Under the pieces are notes generated by a model, which saw only the letters and a list, made by a program, of their open reading frames with translations, was not told the origin of the DNA and ran no database searches. From Erythrobacter sp047872805 (GTDB lineage Bacteria > Pseudomonadota > Alphaproteobacteria > Sphingomonadales > Sphingomonadaceae), in the NCBI RefSeq assembly GCF_047872805.1, contig NZ_JBLQUK010000007.1, positions 112,467-176,466 of the forward strand: a DNA stretch of 64,000 nucleotides. Direction: 5' to 3'. The position numbers were made by a program, and so were the translations under genes. Positions within the stretch are counted from its first letter, which is position 1, and each line of letters opens with the position of its first letter. Shown in pieces: positions 49,875-58,221 of this stretch.

Positions 49875-52751
49875 TTATTCGGTGCCTTCCATTTCGCGCC
49901 GCTCAATCGGCATGCCGAGCGATTCGAGCTGCGGCATCACCGCCTCTGCATCGCCGACCACGACCCAGATGAAATCCTCCACATCCAGCGCGGCGCGCGC
50001 GGCGGCATCCAGGCTTTCGGTCGTTTGAGCGGTGTATTTGCCAACCAGCGTTTCGTAATAATCGTCGGGCCGGTCGAACAGCGCAATGGCTTCCATCGCG
50101 CCCAGCACCGCGCTGGAGGTTTCGAAACTGCCCGGCAGTTCACCGATTTCGCTGGCGACATTGCGCGCCAGTTCGTCGGCGGTCACGCCATTGGTGGTCA
50201 GGAACGTGGTGGTTTCGCGGACCAGCTCAGCGAGCGAATCGCCGGTCCGGTCGGCCTGAACCCCGCCCGAAATTGCATAGATCACGGTGTTTTCACGCGC
50301 CTGCGTTCCGCCACGCACGCCGTAACTCCACCCTTTTGTCTCGCGCAGGTTCATGTTGAGCCGCGCGAGGAAGTTTCCGCCCAGCGAATTGTTGGCATTG
50401 GTGAAATCGACATAGCCGGGATCGCTCGCATCAAGCGGGGTCACCTGCGCGCCAAGGATAAAGCTCTGCGGGGAATTGGGGCGGTTGATCAGAACGATGC
50501 GCCCGCCGTCGGAGGTTTCTGCGGGGAGCGTGGAGAAGTCCTTTTCACCCTTGGGCACGCCGGGCGCGCTCCAGTCGCCAAACGCGGCGTTCAACTGCAT
50601 CACGATTTCATCCAATGGCAGGCTGGAGATGACGAACACCTCGCCATTGTCAGGACGGATCCAGGTGTCCTTGAATGTGACCAGATCATCGCGGGTGATG
50701 GCGCTGACGCTTTCGACCGTGCTGATCCCGCCATAGGGCGCCTGCGTGCCGAACAATTCGGTGCCGATGGTGCGTTGCGCGATCCCGCTGGGCGAACGCA
50801 TTTCCTGACGAATGCCGGTGATCGTCTGCGCCTTTACCCGTTCAAGGTCAGCCGCATTAAAGGCCGGTTCGCGCAGGATCTGGCGATACAGGTCCAGCGA
50901 CGGCGCAAGGTTGGCCGACAAGGCCGACAGGGTGAAGGTCGAACGGTCATCGCCGCCGCCCATCGAAATGTTGACCCCCAGACGCTCACGCGCCTCGGCG
51001 ATCTGCTGGCTGGTCATGCTGGCGGTGCCTTCGTCATAAAGGCCCAGCGTGAGCGATTCCAGCCCGCGCATATCGACCGGGTCGGCCGCGCTACCGGCGT
51101 TAAACGACATGGTGACATAGGTCGCCGGAACGGCATCGCGCTGCGCATAGGTCAGCTGCATTCCATTGGCGAGCGTGGTGCGCTGAAATTCAGGAAAGTC
51201 GAGCTGCGGCACGCTGTCGATTGGCGGCGCAGGCCGTTCAACCGTGACGGTGATCGTTTCAGCTGACCGGTCGCGTTCGGAGGCGTTGTCCGCTTCGGCG
51301 GCGACGCTGGCGGCCTCTTCATATTCCGCATCGCGTTCGCCGGGTTCGAGCACCAGCGTAAACGCCGGGCGGGTCATCCAGCGTTCCATCGCTGCCTTGA
51401 CCGTTTCCGGGGTGATCGAGGCCAGCACTTCAAGCTGCTTCACCGCAAAGCCGGGATCGCCTGCGAGCACTTCGCCGCGCGCCAGCGCCACGGCCTTGCC
51501 GCCAAACCCGCCGACCTGTTCAAGGCCCCGGATCGTCCCGGCCAGATCGCTGGTGGCCGACCGGCGCACTTCATCAGCGGTCGGACCTTCGGCGATATAT
51601 TGCGCGATGATTTCGTTGAGGCGTTTTTCCAGCACCTCCAGTTCCACCCCGTCGCGCAAGGTAGCGCTGACATTCAGCACGCCGACCCGCTGGAAATCGT
51701 AATTGCCCGCCGATACGCCGACCGCGAGCTGTTCTTCGCGCACCAGAATCTGGTCGAGTCGGCTCGATAGCAAACCGCCCAGCACATCGGCACCGACCGA
51801 AAGCGCGGTCAGTTCTTCGCTGGTGATGCCGGGGGCGGGCCAATAAAGGCTGATCGAGGTCGCGGCAACGGCGTCGCGCATGACCGTGCGCACGGGCGCT
51901 TCGAGTGTGGGGACTTCGGCTGCGGCGGGGGTGTTGACCGGACCGCGCGCGATGGGGCCGAAATAGCGTTCGACCAGCGGGCGGGCTTCCTCGGCGGAAA
52001 TGTCCCCGGCCAACACCAGCGTCGCGTTGTTGGGGCCATAATTGTCACGGAACCAGTTTTGCACGGTCTCCATCGACGCCGCATCAAGATCAGCCATCGA
52101 GCCGATCACCGAATGCTGATAGGGATGGCCATCGGGGAACAGGGTCTCGAGGATTTCATAGAACACAAGGCCGCCGGGCTGATTGTCGCCCTGACGTTTC
52201 TCATTCTGGACAACGCCGCGCTGATTATCGAGCTTTTCCTGCGTCACCGCGCCGAGCAGATAGCCCATCCGGTCACTTTCGAGCCACAGAGCGCGCTCCA
52301 GTGCAGGGCGGGGCACGGTCTGGAAATAATTGGTGCGGTCGAAATTGGTGGTGCCGTTGTAATCGGTCGCACCCATTTCCTGAAGGTATTGGAAATAATC
52401 GGCGGGGGCGTTTTCGCTGCCATTGAACATCAAATGTTCAAACAGATGAGCAAAGCCGGTCTGGCCTGCGGGTTCGTCTTTCGACCCGACATTGTACCAC
52501 ACCGCGACGCCGACAATCGGAGCCTTGCGGTCGGTGTGAACGATCACGGTCAGCCCGTTTTCAAGCTCAAATTCCTCATAGGGGATCTGCACCTGCGCAA
52601 CCAGTTCGGCAAGATCGGTGGCGCTTGCATTTGCGCTGGCGGCTGTTTCCATGTGCCCATCGGCCAGCGCGGGCGAAAGCGGCGCGGCGACCGCGATGCT
52701 GAGCGCGGCGCTTAGGGCCAGACGGCTGGTGGTGGCTAGACGTGGTTTCAT
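49875..52751 (-). CDS. M16 family zinc metallopeptidase, fused two-unit form
   Basis: 958 residues from the ATG at 52751 (GGGGAG upstream). A signal peptide (about 1-31) indicates a periplasmic or membrane-facing enzyme. The N-terminal M16 unit holds the inverted zinc motif HLFEHLMF (His102, Glu105, His106), with further family segments NEKRQGDNQPGG and LVLAGDISAEEA. The C-terminal half (about 520-950) repeats the fold without the zinc motif, as in insulinase-type clam-shell peptidases. These degrade peptides held inside the chamber. It follows the acylase gene by about 120 bases on the same strand. Confidence 0.94.
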   Translation of the reverse strand: MKPRLATTSRLALSAALSIAVAAPLSPALADGHMETAASANASATDLAELVAQVQIPYEEFELENGLTVIVHTDRKAPIVGVAVWYNVGSKDEPAGQTGFAHLFEHLMFNGSENAPADYFQYLQEMGATDYNGTTNFDRTNYFQTVPRPALERALWLESDRMGYLLGAVTQEKLDNQRGVVQNEKRQGDNQPGGLVFYEILETLFPDGHPYQHSVIGSMADLDAASMETVQNWFRDNYGPNNATLVLAGDISAEEARPLVERYFGPIARGPVNTPAAAEVPTLEAPVRTVMRDAVAATSISLYWPAPGITSEELTALSVGADVLGGLLSSRLDQILVREEQLAVGVSAGNYDFQRVGVLNVSATLRDGVELEVLEKRLNEIIAQYIAEGPTADEVRRSATSDLAGTIRGLEQVGGFGGKAVALARGEVLAGDPGFAVKQLEVLASITPETVKAAMERWMTRPAFTLVLEPGERDAEYEEAASVAAEADNASERDRSAETITVTVERPAPPIDSVPQLDFPEFQRTTLANGMQLTYAQRDAVPATYVTMSFNAGSAADPVDMRGLESLTLGLYDEGTASMTSQQIAEARERLGVNISMGGGDDRSTFTLSALSANLAPSLDLYRQILREPAFNAADLERVKAQTITGIRQEMRSPSGIAQRTIGTELFGTQAPYGGISTVESVSAITRDDLVTFKDTWIRPDNGEVFVISSLPLDEIVMQLNAAFGDWSAPGVPKGEKDFSTLPAETSDGGRIVLINRPNSPQSFILGAQVTPLDASDPGYVDFTNANNSLGGNFLARLNMNLRETKGWSYGVRGGTQARENTVIYAISGGVQADRTGDSLAELVRETTTFLTTNGVTADELARNVASEIGELPGSFETSSAVLGAMEAIALFDRPDDYYETLVGKYTAQTTESLDAAARAALDVEDFIWVVVGDAEAVMPQLESLGMPIERREMEGTE

Positions 52752-52872
52752 CAAAAAGGCTCCCCGAGAGATATTACAAATATTTGGTGCGTGATTGCGC
52801 GCTGAACCGCCTGCGATCAATAAGTAAGCGCCGTTGTCCGACAAAACGCGCTTTTGCGCCGACAAGTTCCAT

Positions 52873-55125
52873 TCAGCGGGTATTGGTGACCCGGCGGGTG
52901 CTGGTGGCATGTTTGCGCACGTCCTCTTCCCAAAACCGCACCGGTTTCAGCGCGTGATCGACAAACAGCTGCATCTGATCGGTGTAATGCGGGCTATCTG
53001 GCCTGGTTGTCGCCGCACCGAACGGCTGGACCGATTCCGAGCGCACCCGCCCGCCGTCAGCGGGCCATTCGACCCATTGGATAAAGCTGTCGCCATGGAC
53101 GAGGCTCAACCGCCCGTCGTCCTGCACTTCCCATGTGGTCGAGGCGCGCAAAGTGTCCGATCCGCCATCCAGCGGCAGATCGACATCCCCCTGACGCAGC
53201 CGCAGCAGGTCCGACATGGGCGGGTCAATCCGGCCAAAATGCGTCATGAGATGGGTCCGCTTTTCCAGCAGATATTCGGCCGCATCGGGCATCTCATCCG
53301 GGTTTTTGTTGTTGTATTCAGCGCTCATGAAATCGCGGATCATCAGCAGCGCAATCGCATCGGCTGCGCCTTTATTGTCGGCGGTGAAATCCCATGTAAG
53401 CAGCAGGTCGCGCGCCTCGGCAAGTTCGGCATTGCCGGTCACATCCAGCTTTTCCGCCGCATCAAACAGGTCAGCGACATAGCCTGCGCGTTCATAGGCA
53501 GTGTCGTATTTGATCCGTTCCAGCGCCGCCCGGTCAAGCGGCCCTTCAGCCGCGCTCAGCAGCGCATAGGCGCGGCGCGACCGGTTGGTCTGTTTGCGCT
53601 CAATTCCCAGCACCGGAGAGAAATCCGAAGGGTCAAGATCGCTGCCCGCGCCCGCCGCAGTAAAGGGTTCGTTGTTGGAATTGTACAGCCAGCCCGAGGC
53701 TGGGTTGATCAGCTTGGGTATCTCCGCATAATCGACAGTGCCTTCCCAAATCAGATCACTGCGCGTTCCATCAAGGATGCCGCGCCAGTTCGCCTGCACA
53801 ATGTCCAGATCGGGACGGTCGGGGATCGCGGCATTGTAGACATAGGCGATGTTGCCCGCCTTGTCGGCATAAAGGAAATTGGTCGATGGGATCGCCATGC
53901 GCGCAATTTGCGCCTGCCATTCCTCCAGCGTCTTGGCCTTGTTGATGCGGTAATAGGCGTCGAGCTGCGCGACGCTGTCCATCCCGCCGTAACGGATGGC
54001 GAAGTAACCCTTGTCGTTCTTGATCACCGGGCCGTGAACGCTGCGATAGATTGTGCGGCGAACGGGCAGGGTGATCGGCCCCATCTTGACCGGCAAGGTG
54101 ACCGTTTTCGTTTCCAGATCCATCCACTTATCATCGAGCCGGTACTGCGTGCCCGCTTCGTTCACCTCCAGCTGATAGATGTCGGCCATATCCGGGCGGT
54201 TGACGGTGTTGGTCCAGCCCAGATCCTCATTATGACCAAGGAAGGGAAACGGCGATCCGGGGAAGTTCGCGCCAGTAAAATGCCAGCCTTCGCCCGATTG
54301 CACGCCGAGTTCGTACCATGCCACGCCGCCGCGCAAAGGCTGATGCGAATTGGATATCAGCGTCGTGGGACCGCCCGATCGTTCCGGGCTGACCGCCCAG
54401 GCATTGGAGCCGAGATGGTCGGCATCCTCGCCCCATGGCAGCACCAGATTTCGCATGGCCACGTCGCCCGCTTCTGCAACCTCGTCTGCGGTTGCCGGGG
54501 CGTCCGGTTCGTTGCCCGATCCGTCGTGCGGAAAGCCGGGAATGTCGGGGCCAAATTCGCGCCGCAATTCCTCGCCTGCAACCAGCGGCCCCACGACATT
54601 GCCTAGCCCGTAGAAAAACGGCTGACGCAGCACGAAGCCCGCCGCAATATCGGTGCCATTGACCGGAAACAGATTGCCCAATTTGACCTCATCCGGGTGT
54701 TCTTCAGCATATTGGTTGAGCCCGGCGGCATAGGCTTCGAATAGGGCGCGCGTGTCGGCGGGGAGTTCGGGATATTTGCGTTCCGCCGTGCCGCGTGCAT
54801 CGAGCAAGTGATAGACGAAATCAAACGTCGCGCCGTCCTCGCCAGCGATTGCGCCGTAACGCCCCTTGGACATGGCGGCGACATCTTGCAGCGTGAAAAA
54901 ATCATCCTCGGCATGCGCGATGGCGACGCCGTATGCGACGTCTGCATCGGTTTCGCCATAGATCATCGGCACGCCAAATTCGTCGCGGACTATCTCTGCG
55001 GAATATTCGCGATATTCGGGCGCGGTGCTGGTTGGGGCGAAAAACGGCTCCCACGTCGCCAATGCGATAAACACAGCAACCAACACCGCCACAAGCGCGA
55101 TCGCGCCGCCTTTAAGCCATTTCAT
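52873..55125 (-). CDS. Penicillin acylase family (Ntn) hydrolase
   Basis: 750 residues from the ATG at 55125 (GGAGAG upstream). One N-terminal membrane or signal helix (about 6-24). The family is made as a precursor cut before a Ser that becomes the N-terminal nucleophile; here it is Ser240 in HLGSNAWAVSPERS. Other landmarks are VRDEFGVPMIYGETDADVAYG, NSHQPLRGG, FPGSPFPFLGHNEDLGWTNT and IRYGGMD. Relatives cleave beta-lactam side chains, acyl-homoserine lactones or acyl-peptides; substrate preference cannot be read here. With the M16 gene downstream it suggests breakdown of amide compounds in the periplasm. Confidence 0.93.
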   Translation of the reverse strand: MKWLKGGAIALVAVLVAVFIALATWEPFFAPTSTAPEYREYSAEIVRDEFGVPMIYGETDADVAYGVAIAHAEDDFFTLQDVAAMSKGRYGAIAGEDGATFDFVYHLLDARGTAERKYPELPADTRALFEAYAAGLNQYAEEHPDEVKLGNLFPVNGTDIAAGFVLRQPFFYGLGNVVGPLVAGEELRREFGPDIPGFPHDGSGNEPDAPATADEVAEAGDVAMRNLVLPWGEDADHLGSNAWAVSPERSGGPTTLISNSHQPLRGGVAWYELGVQSGEGWHFTGANFPGSPFPFLGHNEDLGWTNTVNRPDMADIYQLEVNEAGTQYRLDDKWMDLETKTVTLPVKMGPITLPVRRTIYRSVHGPVIKNDKGYFAIRYGGMDSVAQLDAYYRINKAKTLEEWQAQIARMAIPSTNFLYADKAGNIAYVYNAAIPDRPDLDIVQANWRGILDGTRSDLIWEGTVDYAEIPKLINPASGWLYNSNNEPFTAAGAGSDLDPSDFSPVLGIERKQTNRSRRAYALLSAAEGPLDRAALERIKYDTAYERAGYVADLFDAAEKLDVTGNAELAEARDLLLTWDFTADNKGAADAIALLMIRDFMSAEYNNKNPDEMPDAAEYLLEKRTHLMTHFGRIDPPMSDLLRLRQGDVDLPLDGGSDTLRASTTWEVQDDGRLSLVHGDSFIQWVEWPADGGRVRSESVQPFGAATTRPDSPHYTDQMQLFVDHALKPVRFWEEDVRKHATSTRRVTNTR

Positions 55126-55189
55126 TATGAGTCTCTCCAAGCTCTCTTGGCGCGACAATCGCTGCGGGCGGGGGGCGCGTCAAGCAGGG

Positions 55190-55218
55190 CTTGCAAAGAT
55201 GCATTCCAGACCCACCTA
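55190..55218 (+). promoter_or_regulatory. Candidate sigma-32 promoter of clpB
   Basis: CTTG (55190-55193) and CCCACCTA (55211-55218) are separated by 17 bases, resembling the alphaproteobacterial heat-shock pattern. It lies 58 bases before the clpB start. clpB is normally an RpoH target and rpoH is in this window. The -10 part is imperfect. Confidence 0.3.
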
Positions 55219-55276
55219 GTCGGGTAACACACCGGCGCGGCGCTCTGCGCTTCGCTTCGCCTCACAGGGGACCGCG

Positions 55277-57853
55277 ATGAACCTCGAAAAATTCACCGAC
55301 CGTGCCAAGGGCTTTCTGCAAGCCGCGCAGACCGTGGCAATCCGCATGAACCATCAGCGGATCACGCCGCTGCATCTGCTAAAAGCTCTGCTTGAAGACA
55401 GCGAAGGCATGGCCGCCGGATTGATCCAGCGCGCCGGGGGCGAGGCGGCGCTAGCGGTGAGTGCGGTGGATGCGGGGCTGGCCAAGATCCCTGCAGTCAC
55501 GGGCGGTGGGGCGCAGCAGACGCCGGGGCTGGACAATGACAGCGTGCGAGTGCTCGACAGCGCCGAACAGCTCGCAGACAAGGCAGGCGACGCCTATGTT
55601 ACGGTCGAACGGTTGCTGACCGCGCTCGCCATGGCCCCCGATTCCACCCGCGATGCGATGAAAGCGGCAAGCATCACTCCGCAAAGCCTCAATTCCGCGA
55701 TCGAAGACCTGCGCGGCGGCAAACGCGCCGACAGCGCCAATGCCGAGGCCAATTACGAGGCGATGGAGAAATTCGCCCGCGACCTGACGCAAGCAGCGCG
55801 CGACGGGAAGCTGGACCCAGTGATTGGCCGCGACGAAGAAATCCGCCGTACCGTGCAGATCCTCGCCCGCCGAACCAAGAACAACCCTGCGCTGATCGGC
55901 GAACCCGGCACCGGCAAGACCGCAATCGCCGAAGGCCTCGCGCTGCGTATTGCCAATGGCGACGTGCCCGACAGCCTCAAGGGCCGCACCTTGATGAGCC
56001 TCGATATGGGTGCGCTGATTGCAGGCGCGAAATATCGCGGCGAATTTGAAGAACGGCTGAAAAGCGTGCTCGACGAGGTCAAGAATGCGGACGGGCAGAT
56101 CATCCTGTTCATCGACGAGATGCACACGCTGATCGGGGCCGGCGCAAGCGAGGGCAGTATGGATGCCTCCAATCTGCTCAAACCAGCCCTGTCGCGCGGC
56201 GAATTGCACTGCATCGGCGCGACCACGCTGGATGAATACCGCAAATATGTCGAAAAAGACCCCGCGCTCCAAAGGCGTTTTCAGCCGGTTTATATCGAGG
56301 AACCTTCGGTCGAGGACACGATCAGCATCCTGCGCGGGATCAAGGACAAATACGAATTGCACCACGGCGTGCGGATCACCGACAGCAGCATTGTTGCCGC
56401 GGCGAAGCTTTCCGACCGCTATATTCAAGACCGGTTTCTGCCCGACAAGGCCATCGACCTGATGGATGAAGCCGCCAGCCGCATCCGCATGGAGGTGGAA
56501 AGCAAGCCCGAAGAAATTGAGGCGCTCGACCGGCGGATCATCCAATTGAAGATTGAGGAAAGCGCGCTCGCCAAGGAAGACGATGCCGCGTCGCAGGACC
56601 GGCTCGCCAACCTGCGCAAGGAATTGGCCGAGCTGGAACAGCAGAGTTCCGAACTCACCACCCGCTGGCAGAACGAGCGCGACAAGATCGAGGCCGAGGG
56701 CAAGATCAAGGAAGAGCTCGACCATGCGCGCCTCGAACTGGAACAGGCGCAGCGCACCGGCGATCTCGCCCGCGCGGGCGAGCTGTCCTATGGCACCATT
56801 CCGGAGCTGGAGAAGCGCCTTGCCGCGGCCGAGGACCTCACCGAAAACGCATTGCTGCGCGAGGAAGTGACCGAGGAGGACATTGCCAGCATCGTCAGCC
56901 GCTGGACCGGCATCCCGATCGACAAGATGATGGAAGGCGAGCGCGACAAACTGCTCGCTATGGAACAGCTGCTGGGTAAGCGCGTGATCGGACAGGAACA
57001 GGCGATTGTCGCTGTGTCCAAGGCCGTGCGCCGCGCGCGCGCCGGTTTGCAGGACCCGAACCGCCCGCTTGGCAGCTTCCTGTTCCTCGGGCCCACCGGC
57101 GTCGGCAAGACCGAACTGACCAAGGCGCTCGCCGAATTCCTGTTCGATGATGACAGCGCGATGGTCCGCATCGACATGAGCGAATTCATGGAGAAGCATT
57201 CGGTCGCCCGCCTGATCGGCGCGCCTCCGGGCTATGTCGGCTATGATGAAGGCGGGGTCCTTACCGAGGCGGTGCGCCGCCGCCCCTATCAGGTGGTGTT
57301 GTTCGACGAGGTCGAGAAAGCGCATTCGGACGTCTTCAATGTGCTGCTGCAGGTGCTCGACGATGGACATCTGACCGATGGACAGGGGCGCAAGGTTGAT
57401 TTTTCCAACACGCTGATCATCCTTACCTCAAATCTGGGGAGCCAGTATCTCGCCAGTCTGGGCGACGATCAGAAGGTGGCCGAGGTAGAGGACAAGGTGA
57501 TGGATGTGGTGCGCGGCCATTTCCGCCCCGAGTTTCTCAACCGGCTGGATGAGATCATCCTGTTCCACCGGCTGGCGATGGAGCACATGGCGCCGATCGT
57601 CGAAATTCAGGTCAAGCGGGTGCAACGGCTGCTTGATGACCGTAAGATCAGGCTTGATCTGACCGATGCGGCGCTGCGTTGGCTGGGCCGGGTCGGATAT
57701 GATCCGGTTTACGGCGCACGACCGCTGAAACGGGCAGTGCAGCGCTATTTACAGGACCCGCTCGCCGAAATGCTGATCGAGGGCAAGGTGAGCGACGGAG
57801 CCGTGATCAAGGTTGACGAAGGCGACGGTCAATTGGAGATCGCGGTCGGATGA
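55277..57853 (+). CDS. clpB: ClpB disaggregase chaperone
   Basis: 858 residues. N-terminal Clp repeat domain (about 1-145), first AAA+ domain with Walker A GEPGTGKTAIAEGLA, a long coiled-coil middle domain (about 405-530, with ELEQQSSELTTRWQNERDK) and a second AAA+ domain with Walker A GPTGVGKTELTKALAEF. The middle domain distinguishes ClpB from ClpA and ClpC. With DnaK it pulls apart aggregated proteins after heat stress. Full normal length. Confidence 0.98.
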   Translation: MNLEKFTDRAKGFLQAAQTVAIRMNHQRITPLHLLKALLEDSEGMAAGLIQRAGGEAALAVSAVDAGLAKIPAVTGGGAQQTPGLDNDSVRVLDSAEQLADKAGDAYVTVERLLTALAMAPDSTRDAMKAASITPQSLNSAIEDLRGGKRADSANAEANYEAMEKFARDLTQAARDGKLDPVIGRDEEIRRTVQILARRTKNNPALIGEPGTGKTAIAEGLALRIANGDVPDSLKGRTLMSLDMGALIAGAKYRGEFEERLKSVLDEVKNADGQIILFIDEMHTLIGAGASEGSMDASNLLKPALSRGELHCIGATTLDEYRKYVEKDPALQRRFQPVYIEEPSVEDTISILRGIKDKYELHHGVRITDSSIVAAAKLSDRYIQDRFLPDKAIDLMDEAASRIRMEVESKPEEIEALDRRIIQLKIEESALAKEDDAASQDRLANLRKELAELEQQSSELTTRWQNERDKIEAEGKIKEELDHARLELEQAQRTGDLARAGELSYGTIPELEKRLAAAEDLTENALLREEVTEEDIASIVSRWTGIPIDKMMEGERDKLLAMEQLLGKRVIGQEQAIVAVSKAVRRARAGLQDPNRPLGSFLFLGPTGVGKTELTKALAEFLFDDDSAMVRIDMSEFMEKHSVARLIGAPPGYVGYDEGGVLTEAVRRRPYQVVLFDEVEKAHSDVFNVLLQVLDDGHLTDGQGRKVDFSNTLIILTSNLGSQYLASLGDDQKVAEVEDKVMDVVRGHFRPEFLNRLDEIILFHRLAMEHMAPIVEIQVKRVQRLLDDRKIRLDLTDAALRWLGRVGYDPVYGARPLKRAVQRYLQDPLAEMLIEGKVSDGAVIKVDEGDGQLEIAVG

Positions 57854-58221
57854 TCACGCAAGTTTCTGGTATTCTGCGGTGCGAGGGCGCGGCGTAATAT
57901 TCTGACTCAATTTTGATCGTTTTGATAAGCGTTTTGAATCATTGCGCGAAGCCTCCCATTCTTATATTTTTCGCAAAGCGCAGCAATTATGATGTTGCAC
58001 TTGCGAAAAGCGGTTTGTGGGATTCGCGCAACACACCCCCGAAAAGTGGCCGTAACCTGAACGTCTCATTTACATCATTCCTGCGCTATTGCACACATCC
58101 GACACCGCAGGGGCTTTGTCTTGACTCCAATTAGGGGCGCTTCCGCGTGCATCGGGTAAATGCACGCTGGCAAGCGGATTGGTTCGAGACTTAGGCTCTG
58201 GTTGTCGCAACTGGAGTGATC
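57854..58221 (+). other. 368-base intergenic region and leader of a TonB receptor gene
   Basis: AT-richer than its surroundings, between clpB and the receptor gene. A perfect 8-bp stem GCGTGCAT (58145-58152) / ATGCACGC (58160-58167) lies about 55 bases before the receptor start and would fold in the mRNA leader. TTGACT at about 58120 could be a -35 element. A 73-codon open frame (57913-58134) shows no protein character. No terminator for clpB is obvious. Confidence 0.4.

Noticed and set aside
52834..54606. 590-codon plus-strand frame opposite the penicillin acylase gene
   Set aside because: Shadow of a gene with an identified catalytic serine and signal sequence.
55451..57370. 639-codon minus-strand frame opposite clpB
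   Set aside because: Entirely antisense to clpB with no start signal or family motif.
57913..58134. 73-codon frame between clpB and the TonB receptor
   Set aside because: Lies in AT-rich promoter-like DNA, no ribosome site and no protein character.
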